From Marmoricola endophyticus (GTDB lineage: Bacteria > Actinomycetota > Actinomycetes > Propionibacteriales > Nocardioidaceae): a stretch of DNA of 64,000 nucleotides. Each line of letters begins with the position of its first letter. Within the stretch, counting starts at the first letter, position 1. The stretch spans positions 62,001 to 126,000 of the forward strand of contig NZ_BMKQ01000001.1 in NCBI RefSeq assembly GCF_014644415.1. The letters are read 5' to 3'. The position numbers were made by a program, and so were the translations under genes. Below, piece after piece: positions 16,892-25,629 of the stretch. The notes beneath the pieces were generated by a model that saw only the letters and a list, made by a program, of their open reading frames with translations, was not told the DNA's origin and did not search any database.

Positions 16892-18205
16892 GTGACGTCG
16901 ATCCAGGCCCCGCCGCTGAGCCGGCGTGCCGTCGCCGTCTGGCTGGTGGGCCTGGCGACGTACCTCCTGGCCGTCTTCCACCGCTCGTCCCTCGCGGTCG
17001 CCGGGATCGCGGCGGCGCAACGCTTCGACATCAGCGCGGCCCAGCTGGCGACGTTCACGATGCTCCAGCTGCTGGTGTACGCCGGCATGCAGGTGCCCGT
17101 GGGTCTCCTCGTCGACCGCTGGGGACCCCGGACGGTGCTGGTCGCCGGTGCCGGGCTGCTGACGGTGGCCCAGGCCGGCTTCGCCCTGGCCGAGTCCTAC
17201 CCGGCGGCGCTGGCGGCTCGGCTCTTCGTCGGCATGGGCGACGCGATGACCTTCATCTGCGTGCTGCGACTGGTCAACTCGTGGTTCGCACCGCGGCGGG
17301 TCCCGATGGTGACGCAGGTGACCGGGATGGTGGGCCAGGCCGGAGCGCTGCTCGCGGCGCTGCCCATGACGTGGGCCCTCGCGCACCTGGGCTGGACGCG
17401 GTCGTACCTGCTCACCGCGTCGCTGGGGATCGTGATGGTGCTCGCGCTGCTGCTGGTGGTGCACGACGCGCCCGGCACCCGCAGGCTGCTCGGACCTCGC
17501 CAGGACCTCCGCGCCCTCGGCCGCAGCCTGCAGACGTCCTGGCGCCAGCCGGGCACACGGCTCGGGTTCTGGACGCACTTCACGACTCAGTTCAGCGCGA
17601 CCGTGATGAGCCTGCTCTGGGGATTCCCGTTCCTCACCCAGGGAGAAGGCCTCGGCGACGCGACCGCCGGGTCGCTGCTGACCGTGCTGGTGCTCGCCGG
17701 GATGGTCGTCGGCCCGGTCCTCGGCTGGCGGATCACGATGAGCCCGTGGCACCGCTCCACCCTGGTCATCGCCATCATCTGGGCGCTGGCGGCGATGTGG
17801 ACCGTCGTGCTCGCGTGGCCGGGGCAGGCGCCGCTGTGGCTGCTCGTCCTACTCGTCGTGGTCGTCGGCGTCGGCGGCCCGGCCTCGGTGATCGGCTTCG
17901 ACCTCGGGCGTACGTCCAACCCACCCGAGCGGCTGGCCAGCGCCACCGGGATCATCAACCAGGGCGGCTTCCTGGCCAGCCTGGTGCTCGTCGTCGTGAT
18001 CGGGCTGGTCCTCGACTGGCGGACGCCCGGGAGCGAGTCGTCGTACACACCCGAGGCGTTCCGCTGGGCGATGTCGGCGCAGTACGTCCTCTGGGCGCTC
18101 GGCCTGCTCCAGGTCTGGCGCTACCGCCGGCGGGCGCGCGCGCAGATCCTCGCCGCCGACCCCGACCTGGTGCGGTTCCGCGCCGGCGAGCCGCTGCACG
18201 GCTGA
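16892..18205 (+). CDS. MFS transporter
   Basis: A 437-residue major facilitator with about 12 hydrophobic segments. The loop after helix 2 (PVGLLVDRWGPRTVLVAG) is the family motif A, and a central charged loop (GPRQDLRALGRSLQTSWRQP) separates the halves. GTG 16892 is preferred over GTG 16871 and 16889 because TACGAT at 16880-16885 lies 6 nt before it. Substrate unknown. Divergent from nadA. Confidence 0.88.
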   Translation: MTSIQAPPLSRRAVAVWLVGLATYLLAVFHRSSLAVAGIAAAQRFDISAAQLATFTMLQLLVYAGMQVPVGLLVDRWGPRTVLVAGAGLLTVAQAGFALAESYPAALAARLFVGMGDAMTFICVLRLVNSWFAPRRVPMVTQVTGMVGQAGALLAALPMTWALAHLGWTRSYLLTASLGIVMVLALLLVVHDAPGTRRLLGPRQDLRALGRSLQTSWRQPGTRLGFWTHFTTQFSATVMSLLWGFPFLTQGEGLGDATAGSLLTVLVLAGMVVGPVLGWRITMSPWHRSTLVIAIIWALAAMWTVVLAWPGQAPLWLLVLLVVVVGVGGPASVIGFDLGRTSNPPERLASATGIINQGGFLASLVLVVVIGLVLDWRTPGSESSYTPEAFRWAMSAQYVLWALGLLQVWRYRRRARAQILAADPDLVRFRAGEPLHG

Positions 18206-18258
18206 CCGCGACGGGCAGCGGAGCACGGCGGGGGGCGCGACAGCCTAGGCTCCTGCGC

Positions 18259-18831
18259 GTGGAGTGGCTGGTGATCTGGGCACGCGACGTCCTCGTCAAC
18301 GGGTTCGTGACCTCGGGCCTGGTGCCCAACCGCGCCCGGGTCTGGTTCTACCGGCTCCTCGGGATGCGCCTGGCGCCCGGGGTGGTGATCATGCCGCGCA
18401 CCTTCATCGGCGGTCGGCGGCTGACCATGGAGCCCGGCAGCGGCATCTACTACGACTGCCACCTCGACACCGCCGCCCCGATCACCCTGGGCCGCAACGT
18501 CTGCCTCAGCACCGGCGTCACGCTGGTCACCTCGGGCCACGACATCGGACCCTCGGACTACCGGATGGGTCCCGACCGGCCGGCCCCGATCGTCATCGGC
18601 GACGGCTGCTGGCTCGGCATCAACGCGACCGTCCTCGGCGGCGTGACGATCGGCGAGGGCTGCGTGATCGCGGCCGGGGCGATCGTCGCGCGCGACTGCC
18701 AGCCCGACGGTCTCTACGCCGGTGCGCCCGTGGCCCGGCGGGTCAAGGACCTCGAGGCCGACCTCCCGCGGCGTCGCGGCGGGAAGCACGGGTCATGGAC
18801 GCGCGACACCCACCGGTCGTCGCAGGCCTGA
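18259..18831 (+). CDS. Left-handed beta-helix (hexapeptide-repeat) acyltransferase
   Basis: A 190-residue member of the WbbJ/maltose O-acetyltransferase type. After a short N-terminal helix come hexapeptide turns (ITLGRNVCLSTGVTLVTSGH, PIVIGDGCWLGINATVLGGV, TIGEGCVIAAGAIVARD) with the catalytic-type His in SGHDIG, and the closing YAGAPVARRVKD. TAGGCT lies 7 nt before GTG 18259. It could O-acetylate a sugar or surface glycan; the acceptor is unknown. Confidence 0.86.
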   Translation: MEWLVIWARDVLVNGFVTSGLVPNRARVWFYRLLGMRLAPGVVIMPRTFIGGRRLTMEPGSGIYYDCHLDTAAPITLGRNVCLSTGVTLVTSGHDIGPSDYRMGPDRPAPIVIGDGCWLGINATVLGGVTIGEGCVIAAGAIVARDCQPDGLYAGAPVARRVKDLEADLPRRRGGKHGSWTRDTHRSSQA

Positions 18832-18844
18832 GCGGCACGACGCG

Positions 18845-19729
18845 CTACAGCAGCGACCCGTGGTGGAGGTACGGCGCCGGCGGGCGGAGGCGTCGTACGG
18901 CCAGGTAGCCGGACGTCCACGGGTCCAGCCGCGCCGCCAGACCCACGTCCAGCGCCCACTGGTTGGCCGCGGTGACGTGGCGCACCGAGACGGGTGAGTC
19001 GACCGGCGCCGAGGCCAGCGCCTCCCACATCAGCCTGGCGGCCGTACGGCGGTCGGTCGCGGCCAGCAGCACCGGTGCCCCGGCCTCGACGTAGCAGTAG
19101 CCCGAGCCTGCCGCGCGGTCGCTGACCAGCAGCCGGTGGTGGCCGAGCAGCAGCTCGTGGTCCGGGCCGTGCGCGGCGCCGCGGGTGCGGCGGTCCAGCG
19201 AGTCGAGGAGGTCCCGGTCGCCCGGGTCGCCCTCGCGGACGTGCCTGCCGGGCGGGATCGCCGAGCGGTCGACGACCCCGGTCAGCGACACTTGAGGGTG
19301 CAGGTCGAAGCCCGAGGCGCGGTAGCGGCGCACCGCACGCGGGTCCGCCGAGGAGGTGAGCAACCCGCGCAGGCAGCCCTTGCCGTAGTCCTGCGCCACC
19401 GCGAGCAGCGCCCTGCCGATGCCGAGGCCCTGGTGGTCGCCGCGGACGGCGTACGAGGCCAGGACCCACGTCAGCTCGCGCCGGAAGGAGACCGCGAAGC
19501 CGACCGGCTCCCCGTCGACCTCCGCCACCCAGCTGCCGCCGGGGTCGGTCGCGAGCAGGTGCCGCGTGCGGGTCTCCCACCAGGCCGTACGTCCGGTCGA
19601 GCGCCCGGTCGGCTCCGGCAGCGCCCGCGGCTGCATCCGCCGGTCGACGGCGAGATAGCTCTCGGAGGACAGCGCGGCGGCGAGCGGCACGTCCTCGGGC
19701 GTCATCGGCCGGACGCGCGCCTCAGCCAC
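18845..19729 (-). CDS. GNAT family N-acetyltransferase
   Basis: A 294-residue protein. The N-terminal half is a GNAT domain: VRPMTPEDVPLAAALS, then the acetyl-CoA loop GDHQGLGIGRALLAVAQDYG. The C-terminal half (from LTGVVDRSAIPPG) looks like a second, degenerate GNAT-like domain. Convergent with the acyltransferase gene (14-bp gap); its start overlaps the upstream membrane protein by 8 bp. Substrate unknown. Confidence 0.83.
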   Translation of the reverse strand: MAEARVRPMTPEDVPLAAALSSESYLAVDRRMQPRALPEPTGRSTGRTAWWETRTRHLLATDPGGSWVAEVDGEPVGFAVSFRRELTWVLASYAVRGDHQGLGIGRALLAVAQDYGKGCLRGLLTSSADPRAVRRYRASGFDLHPQVSLTGVVDRSAIPPGRHVREGDPGDRDLLDSLDRRTRGAAHGPDHELLLGHHRLLVSDRAAGSGYCYVEAGAPVLLAATDRRTAARLMWEALASAPVDSPVSVRHVTAANQWALDVGLAARLDPWTSGYLAVRRLRPPAPYLHHGSLL

Positions 19730-20222
19730 CGACAGGTCCTCGTACGCCCTGCCGCCGGACGGCCTCGCGCCGGTCGGACCGGATGCTCAGGGCGGTGTGC
19801 GCGATCGCGGCGAGGATCCCGAGCGCCAGCAGCAGCCAGAAGACGACGGTCGGCCACTCGTTGCCCTCGACCAGCTCCCAGGTCTCCTTCGCGGCGATCA
19901 GCAGACCGCCGAGGCCCACCAGCACCCAGCCGCGCGCCTTGTTCATGAACGAGCTGAACGCCGCGTAGTCCTCGTCGCTGATGTGGGCCAGCATCGCCTC
20001 CTCGAACTCCTCGTGGCGCCGGTGCCGCAGCCACCACCACACCGGCGGCAGCAGCAGCCACCAGGAGGACACCTCCCGAGGGGGCGGCACCTCCTGCATC
20101 GAGGCGCGGATCCGGTCCGCCTCGAAGTCCTCCTCGCGGAGCTCGAGGCGGGCCTGGAAGAGCGGGCCGGCGACGAGCAGCCAGGCGCCGAGGAAGCCGC
20201 ACCACAGGATCAGCAGATGCAC
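19722..20222 (-). CDS. Hypothetical membrane protein
   Basis: A 166-residue protein: N-terminal segment HLLILWCGFLGAWLLVAGPL, a charged stretch (LELREEDFEADRIRASMQEV), hydrophobic WWLLLPPVWWWLRHRR, then two C-terminal segments (GWVLVGLGGLLIA and VVFWLLLALGILAAIAHTAL). GTG 20222 is chosen over 20231 because TAGCGT lies exactly 7 nt before it. No family recognised. Confidence 0.7.
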   Translation of the reverse strand: MHLLILWCGFLGAWLLVAGPLFQARLELREEDFEADRIRASMQEVPPPREVSSWWLLLPPVWWWLRHRRHEEFEEAMLAHISDEDYAAFSSFMNKARGWVLVGLGGLLIAAKETWELVEGNEWPTVVFWLLLALGILAAIAHTALSIRSDRREAVRRQGVRGPVGG

Positions 20223-20274
20223 CTCGGCCACGCTATGGCACGGCTCGACGTGGTGGGCGCCTACGGTGGCGCCC

Positions 20275-21369
20275 ATGCGTGTCGTGGTCGCCCCGGACAA
20301 GTTCGCCGGCACGCTCACCGCGGTCGAGGCCGCCGAGGCGGTCCGGACCGGGTGGACGCGCCGCGCGCCGGGCGACGACGTGGTGCTGCGGCCGATGTCC
20401 GACGGAGGCCCGGGCTTCGTCGACGTGCTCCACGAGGCGCTCGGCGGCGAGCTGCTCGCCGTCACCGTCACCGGCCCGTACTCCGCGCCCGCGCCGGCGA
20501 CGCTCCTGCGCGTCGGGGACACGGCGTACGTCGAGTCCGCCCAGGCCGTCGGGCTGCACCTGACCCCGGCCGAGGAGCGCGACCCCGAGCGCGCCACCAG
20601 CCGAGGGCTGGGCGAGCTGGTCCGCTCGGCCGTCGAGGCCGGCGCCCGGCGGGTCGTCGTGGGCCTCGGCGGCTCGGCGACCAACGACGGGGGAGCAGGA
20701 GCGCTCGCTGCGCTCGGAGCGACCGCGGAAGGCGGTGCGCTCGACGCCGGTCCGGCCGCCCTCCCCGGCATCACGGCGGTCGACCTGTCGCCGGCCCGCG
20801 AGCTCCTGCACGACGTCGAGCTGGTCGCGGCCAGCGACGTCGACAACCCGCTGGCCGGTCTGCGCGGAGCCACCCGCACCTTCGGGCCGCAGAAAGGCCT
20901 CGCCGACGAGCGGCTGGTGGAGGTCGACTCCTGGCTCGACGACTTCGGCGGGCTCTGCGACCGCTTCGTCGCCACCAGCAAGGGTGCCGGCGCCGCCGGC
21001 GGCCTCGGGTTCGCCCTGCTGCTGCTGGGTGCGTCGCGCGAGCCCGGTGTCGCGATGGTCGCCGACGCCGTGGGGCTGCTCGACGCCGTCCGGACCGCTG
21101 ACCTGGTGATCACCGGCGAGGGTGCCTTCGACTTCTCCTCCCGCTCGGGCAAGGTGCCGTACGGCGTGGCGCAGGTCGCCGCGCAGGCGCTGCGCCCGTG
21201 CGTGGCACTCGCCGGCGCGGTGCTGATCGGGGCGCGCGAGATGCGCACCCTGGGTGTGGAGTCGGCGTACTCGCTGGTCGACCTGGTGGGCGAGGATCGC
21301 GCCTTCGCCGATCCCGCCGGCGCGCTGGCCGACCTGGCCGAGCGGACCGCGCGCACCTGGTCGCGCTGA
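20275..21369 (+). CDS. glxK: Glycerate kinase
   Basis: Phosphorylates D-glycerate to a phosphoglycerate, feeding glycolysis. The 364-residue protein opens with MRVVVAPDKFAGTLTAVEAA and carries VVVGLGGSATNDGGAGALAA, FGPQKGLAD, SKGAGAAGGLGFALL and DLVITGEGAFDFSSRSGKV, all family blocks. TACGGT lies 7 nt before the ATG. Its place two genes from adoK and next to erpA matches the mycobacterial order (Rv2205c, recalled). Confidence 0.92.
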   Translation: MRVVVAPDKFAGTLTAVEAAEAVRTGWTRRAPGDDVVLRPMSDGGPGFVDVLHEALGGELLAVTVTGPYSAPAPATLLRVGDTAYVESAQAVGLHLTPAEERDPERATSRGLGELVRSAVEAGARRVVVGLGGSATNDGGAGALAALGATAEGGALDAGPAALPGITAVDLSPARELLHDVELVAASDVDNPLAGLRGATRTFGPQKGLADERLVEVDSWLDDFGGLCDRFVATSKGAGAAGGLGFALLLLGASREPGVAMVADAVGLLDAVRTADLVITGEGAFDFSSRSGKVPYGVAQVAAQALRPCVALAGAVLIGAREMRTLGVESAYSLVDLVGEDRAFADPAGALADLAERTARTWSR

Positions 21370-21470
21370 CTCCGCTGGAATAACCCCCGGTGTGCGACCA
21401 TTGAGCCCGTCGGGACGATCGTGGTCCCGACGCACAGACCATCCGCACCGAGACCATCCGGGAGCCGTTC

Positions 21471-21842
21471 ATGACCGAGCAGGTCCAGAGCACGGAGACC
21501 GTCGGCGAGCACCGCACCGACGGCATCAACCTCACCACGGGCGCCGCCGGGAAGGTGAAGTCCCTGCTGGAGCAGGAGGGTCGCGACGACCTGCAGTTGC
21601 GGATCGCGGTGCAGCCGGGCGGCTGCTCGGGTCTGCGTTACCAGCTGTTCTTCGACGAGCGGAACCTCGACGGTGACCAGGTCACCGACTTCGACGGTGT
21701 CGCCGTGGTTGTCGACCGGATGAGCGTGCCGTACCTCAACGGCGCCTCCATCGACTTCATGGACACGATCGAGAAGCAGGGGTTCACCATCGACAACCCC
21801 AACGCGACCGGGTCCTGCGCCTGCGGCGACTCCTTCCACTGA
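21471..21842 (+). CDS. erpA: Iron-sulfur cluster insertion protein (HesB/IscA family)
   Basis: A-type carrier that passes Fe-S clusters to target proteins. The 123-residue protein has an N-terminal extension, then LTTGAAGKVKSLLEQEG, VQPGGCSGLRYQLFFDE and the C-terminal CACGDSFH; these three cysteines are the A-type ligands. Targets could include the Rieske protein QcrA or NadA in this window, which is inference. A strong terminator follows. Confidence 0.95.
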   Translation: MTEQVQSTETVGEHRTDGINLTTGAAGKVKSLLEQEGRDDLQLRIAVQPGGCSGLRYQLFFDERNLDGDQVTDFDGVAVVVDRMSVPYLNGASIDFMDTIEKQGFTIDNPNATGSCACGDSFH

Positions 21843-21853
21843 CCCACCCGCGC

Positions 21854-21888
21854 GAAGGGCCCCGGACCGACCAGGTCCGGGGCCCTTC
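21854..21888. terminator. Bidirectional intrinsic terminator
   Basis: Perfect 15-bp stem GAAGGGCCCCGGACC / GGTCCGGGGCCCTTC with a 5-nt loop, 11 nt after the erpA stop and 9 nt beyond the end of the converging small gene. There is no long T tract, as usual at this GC content. Confidence 0.85.
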
Positions 21889-21897
21889 GGCGTCTCC

Positions 21898-22101
21898 TCA
21901 GAGCCCGAGGCGGGCGGCGACGAGGGCCGCGTCCTCGTCGGCGCGGGGCGGGGCCGCCGGACGCGGTCCGGGGGCGCGCACGCGCAGGTGCCGGTCGCGC
22001 GGGTCGGGCAGCCCCATGCGCACGGAGGCCACCCGGCAGTCGCCGCGCATGGTGTGCGTGTCGTCGGCGTCGGCGTACGGGGTGGAGCCGCGAGGAGTCA
22101 T
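21898..22101 (-). CDS. Small hypothetical protein
   Basis: A 67-residue basic, Arg/Pro/Asp-rich protein (MTPRGSTPYADADDTHTMRG ... ALVAARLGL) with no predicted membrane segment. A TAGCGT hexamer lies 7 nt before the ATG at 22101, and the shared terminator sits just past its stop; both support a real gene. Low-complexity composition leaves doubt. Confidence 0.5.
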   Translation of the reverse strand: MTPRGSTPYADADDTHTMRGDCRVASVRMGLPDPRDRHLRVRAPGPRPAAPPRADEDAALVAARLGL

Positions 22102-22225
22102 GCCGTCGACGCTAGGCGTTACCGACAGGTACTCCGAGGGGTCGCGCGCGCGGCGTCGCCGGTAGGGTCGGGCGTCGGTCCCCGCGCCACTGCGGGCCCG
22201 CCGTCCCCGAGACCCATGAGGACCC

Positions 22226-23203
22226 ATGTCGCTGCTGATCGCCGGTTCCATCGCCACCGACCACCTGATGACCTTCCAGGGCAAGTTCGCCGACTCGTTG
22301 GTCGTCGAGCAGCTGGAGAAGCTGTCGGTGTCGTTCCTCGTCGACGACCTGGAGATCCGCAGGGGCGGCTGCGGTCCGAACATCAGCTTCGCGCTGGCCA
22401 CCCTGGGGCTCCGACCGGTGCTGGTCGGCGCGGCGGGCGAGGACTTCGCGGACTACCGCGCCTGGCTGGAGCAGCGCGGCGTCGACTGCGACTCGGTACG
22501 GATCAGCAGCGACAAGCACACGGCGCGCTTCGTGTGCACCACCGACCAGACGATGGCGCAGTTCGCCTCGTTCTACCCCGGCGCCATGAGCGAGGCCCGC
22601 GAGATCGAGCTCGCGCCGATCGTCGAGCGGGTCGGCGACCCCGACTACGTCCTCATCGGCCCCGACGACCCCGACGGGATGCTGCGGCACACCGCCGAGT
22701 GCCGTGAGAAGGGCTTCCCCTTCGTCGCCGACCCCGGGCAGCAGCTGGCGTTCGGCGACGGTGAGCTGATCCGCGGCCTCGTCGACGGCGCCGCGATCCT
22801 GTTCAGCAACGAGTACGAGTCGCACCTGATCGAGCAGAAGACCGGATGGGGGCCCGAGGAGATCCTCGACCGGGTCGCGGTCCAGGTCGTCACGCTGTCC
22901 AAGGACGGCGCCCGCGTCCAGCGCAAGGGCGAGGACCCGATCGAGGTCCCCGCCTGCCTGGTGGAGGCCGCCGAGCCGACCGGTGTCGGCGACGCGTTCC
23001 GCGCGGGCTTCCTCGCCGCGCTGGAGTGGGGCGTCGGGCTCGAGCGGGCGGCACAGGTGGGCTCGACGATGGCGTCGTACGTCGTGGAGACGGTCGGCAC
23101 GCAGGAGTACGCCGTCACCCAGGACGCCTTCCTCGAGCGGTTCACCACGACGTACGGCGACGACGCGGCCCGCGAGATCACGCCGCACCTCCGGGTCGGC
23201 TGA
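22226..23203 (+). CDS. PfkB-family carbohydrate kinase, probable adenosine kinase
   Basis: A 325-residue ribokinase-fold kinase. It has the N-terminal substrate region (GGCGPNISFALATLGLRPVL), LFSNEYESHLI, VVTLSKDGARV and the anion-hole motif with catalytic Asp in EPTGVGDAFRAGFLAAL. The recalled mycobacterial gene in this position (Rv2202c) is an adenosine kinase, so nucleoside phosphorylation is the best guess, though sequence alone does not exclude a sugar. A purine-rich site precedes ATG 22226. Confidence 0.85.
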   Translation: MSLLIAGSIATDHLMTFQGKFADSLVVEQLEKLSVSFLVDDLEIRRGGCGPNISFALATLGLRPVLVGAAGEDFADYRAWLEQRGVDCDSVRISSDKHTARFVCTTDQTMAQFASFYPGAMSEAREIELAPIVERVGDPDYVLIGPDDPDGMLRHTAECREKGFPFVADPGQQLAFGDGELIRGLVDGAAILFSNEYESHLIEQKTGWGPEEILDRVAVQVVTLSKDGARVQRKGEDPIEVPACLVEAAEPTGVGDAFRAGFLAALEWGVGLERAAQVGSTMASYVVETVGTQEYAVTQDAFLERFTTTYGDDAAREITPHLRVG

Positions 23204-23205
23204 CC

Positions 23206-23442
23206 TCAGGCCACGCGTCGGACGACGTAGGACGGGGTGCCGTCCTGCGCGGTGACCGCGCCGACGTACTCGTGGCCGCGCATGCGGCACCACGCGGGTA
23301 CGTCGGTCGCCGCCGCCACGTCGTCCGCCTCGACGGCGACCGTCCCGCCGGCGGGGACCTCGGCGATCCGCTGTGCCAGCCGGATCACGGGGACGGGGCA
23401 GAGCAGGCCGCGGCAGTCGAGCACCAGGTCCACCGGGGTCAT
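23206..23442 (-). CDS. TusA-family sulfur carrier
   Basis: A 78-residue protein with LDCRGLLCPVPVIRLAQRIA: the second Cys, in the CPxP motif, accepts persulfide sulfur in TusA. The rest (GGTVAVEADDVAAATDVPAW, then CRMRGHEYVGA) keeps the beta-alpha-beta-alpha-beta-beta pattern. Its ATG overlaps the stop of the cysteine desulfurase (ATGA), so the two are probably donor and acceptor. Final target unknown. Confidence 0.88.
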   Translation of the reverse strand: MTPVDLVLDCRGLLCPVPVIRLAQRIAEVPAGGTVAVEADDVAAATDVPAWCRMRGHEYVGAVTAQDGTPSYVVRRVA

Positions 23443-24593
23443 CCGATCCCCGCCTGCGCACGCAGTCGCGCGACGACCTCCGGGAGCGCGGTGAGGAACC
23501 GCTCGACCTCGGCCTCGGTCGTCGCGCGGGTCAGCGACACCCGCACGTTGCCGTGGGTCAGCGCGCCCATCGCGGCCAGGACGTGGCTGGGCTCGAGCAC
23601 GCTGGAGGTGCACGCAGACCCGCTGGCCACGGCGAAGCCGAGCCGGTCGAGCTCGGTGACCAGCGACTCCCCGTCGAGGTAGAGGCAGGAGAAGGTCACC
23701 AGGTGCGGCAGCCTCTCCTCGGGGTCGCCGACCACGTCGACGTCGGGGATCCGCGCCACGGCGTCCCGGATCCGCGCGACCAGGGCGTGCTGCCGGGTGA
23801 CGGTCTCCGCGCGCTCGGCGACCACCGCCTGCAGCGCGGCGGCGGCGGCGAGTGCCGCCGGCACGTTCTCGAAGCCGGTCGAGCGCTCCTCGGCCCGGTC
23901 GTCGACCGGGTACGGCGCACGCCAGCGGGCGCCCTTGCGCACCAGCAGCACGCCGATGCCGGCCGGCCCGCCCCACTTGTGCGCGGACGCCGCGGCGACC
24001 GTCCAGCCCTCCGGCAGCGCGAGCCGCCCCGCCGAGGCACAGGCGTCGAGGAGCAGCGGCACGTCGCCGAGCCGACGGGCCACCTCGGCGACGGGCTGGA
24101 CGGTGCCGACCTCGTGGTTCGCGCTCTGGAGGGCGACGGCCGCGGTCGGCGGGCCCTGCGTGGCGGCCGCCACGAGCGCGTCGGCGTCGACCCGTCCCGT
24201 CCGGTCGACGCCGACCTCGACGACCTCTCCGCCGGCGTCCTCGTGCCAGCGGGCGGTGTTGAGCACGGCGGAGTGCTCGGCGGCACCGACGACGAGCCGG
24301 CCGCCGACCCGGGCGCGCCCGCGCAGCAGGCCGAGCAGTCCGAGGTGGACCGCGTGGGTACCGCTGGGGGTGAAGGTCACCTCGTCGGGGCGCACCCCGA
24401 GGCACTGCGCGGTGGCGGCCCGCGCGTTGTCGAGGACCAGGCGGGCCTCGCGTCCGGCCCGGTGACCGCGACGAGGGTCGGCGTGCACCGCGTCGGCGGC
24501 GGCGTGCAGTGCCTCGCGGGCGGCGGGGTGCAGCGGCTCCGAGGACGCCGCGTCGAGGTACGTCGGCCCCGCCGGGCCGGTGTCGTCCGCCAC
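23439..24593 (-). CDS. Cysteine desulfurase (class V aminotransferase fold)
   Basis: PLP enzyme that takes sulfur from cysteine as enzyme-bound persulfide. The 384-residue protein has TYLDAASSEPLHPAAREAL, SANHEVGTVQPV, the PLP lysine in AASAHKWGGPAGIG and the active Cys in ASGSACTSSVLEPSHVL. TAGGTT lies 7 nt before GTG 24593. Coupled to the TusA-like gene, unlike the housekeeping SUF operon, so it may serve tRNA thiolation or molybdopterin synthesis (inference). Confidence 0.9.
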   Translation of the reverse strand: MADDTGPAGPTYLDAASSEPLHPAAREALHAAADAVHADPRRGHRAGREARLVLDNARAATAQCLGVRPDEVTFTPSGTHAVHLGLLGLLRGRARVGGRLVVGAAEHSAVLNTARWHEDAGGEVVEVGVDRTGRVDADALVAAATQGPPTAAVALQSANHEVGTVQPVAEVARRLGDVPLLLDACASAGRLALPEGWTVAAASAHKWGGPAGIGVLLVRKGARWRAPYPVDDRAEERSTGFENVPAALAAAAALQAVVAERAETVTRQHALVARIRDAVARIPDVDVVGDPEERLPHLVTFSCLYLDGESLVTELDRLGFAVASGSACTSSVLEPSHVLAAMGALTHGNVRVSLTRATTEAEVERFLTALPEVVARLRAQAGIG

Positions 24594-24747
24594 GGTCGCG
24601 AACCTACCCGAGCGCCTACCGGCGGCCGGGTCGCGGAGGGTGCGGATCCACCCCTCGGCGCACCCTCACCTGCCCCGTGGGGTGAGGTGTCGGGGTAGTA
24701 CGCTCAGCGACGATCGATGAGCACGCGAGGCGACGAGAGAGGTCCCT

Positions 24748-25629
24748 GTGGGTCTGCCTGAATCCCCCCAGCGCCGTCCGGGACGTACCCGGATGAGGCG
24801 CGCTGCCGGCGTGGCGGCGCTGGCCGCCTCGGTCCTCGCGCTCAGCGGGTGCGACGCCGAGGGCAAGGACGAGATCCAGCGCCTGGCGATGCCGGCTCCC
24901 CGGGCCGACGAGGTCCAGAACATCTACGACCTGTGGCACTGGTCCTGGCTGGCCGCGATCATCGTCGGTGTCGTGGTGTGGGGCCTGATCGGCTACGCCG
25001 TGATCCGCTTCCGCCGCAAGAGCCCCGACGAGGTGCCGGTCCAGACGCGGTACAACCTGCCGATCGAGATCTTCTACACCGTGGCGCCGATCATGATCGT
25101 CGTCGTGCTGTTCTTCTTCACCATCAAGGTGCAGGACGAGGTGCTGCCGGCGGACCCGCCCAAGCCCGACCGCACCGTCGAGGTCGTCGGCCAGCAGTGG
25201 TCGTGGACCTTCAACTACCTCAAGGACGACGCGACCGGCGGGGAGACCGTCTTCGACTCCGGGACCCCGGCGGACTACCCCACGCTGTGGCTCCCGGTCG
25301 ACGAGAAGGTCCGGTTCAACCTGTACTCGCCCGACGTCATCCACTCCTTCTGGGTGCCGTCCTTCCTGTTCAAGATGGACGTCGTCCCGGGCCGTGACAA
25401 CCACTTCGAGCTGACCCCCAACCGGATCGGCACCTACGTCGGCAAGTGCGCCGAGCTGTGCGGCGCCTACCACTCGCGGATGCTGTTCAACGTCAAGGTG
25501 GTCTCCGCGGACGACTACGACGCCCACCTCAAGCAGCTCCAGGCGGACGGCAACACCGGCCTGACCCGGGGTACCGAGAAGGTTCGCGCGCAACCCGGGC
25601 TCGAGCCCGAGGCAGGAGCAGAGCGATGA
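24748..25629 (+). CDS. ctaC: Cytochrome c oxidase subunit II
   Basis: CuA subunit of the aa3 oxidase. The 293-residue lipoprotein precursor has a lipobox (LALSGC), two membrane segments ([20 protein letters not shown] and [20 protein letters not shown]), and the periplasmic cupredoxin domain with [28 protein letters not shown] and the CuA motif [15 protein letters not shown] 24748 follows a GAGAGGTCC site. Overlaps ctaD by 4 nt. Confidence 0.96.
   Translation: MGLPESPQRRPGRTRMRRAAGVAALAASVLALSGCDAEGKDEIQRLAMPAPRADEVQNIYDLWHWSWLAAIIVGVVVWGLIGYAVIRFRRKSPDEVPVQTRYNLPIEIFYTVAPIMIVVVLFFFTIKVQDEVLPADPPKPDRTVEVVGQQWSWTFNYLKDDATGGETVFDSGTPADYPTLWLPVDEKVRFNLYSPDVIHSFWVPSFLFKMDVVPGRDNHFELTPNRIGTYVGKCAELCGAYHSRMLFNVKVVSADDYDAHLKQLQADGNTGLTRGTEKVRAQPGLEPEAGAER

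Noticed and set aside
19722-21839. A 705-residue minus-strand open frame
   Set aside because: Only the last ~166 residues are real (membrane protein from 20222); the rest is the antisense of glxK and erpA.
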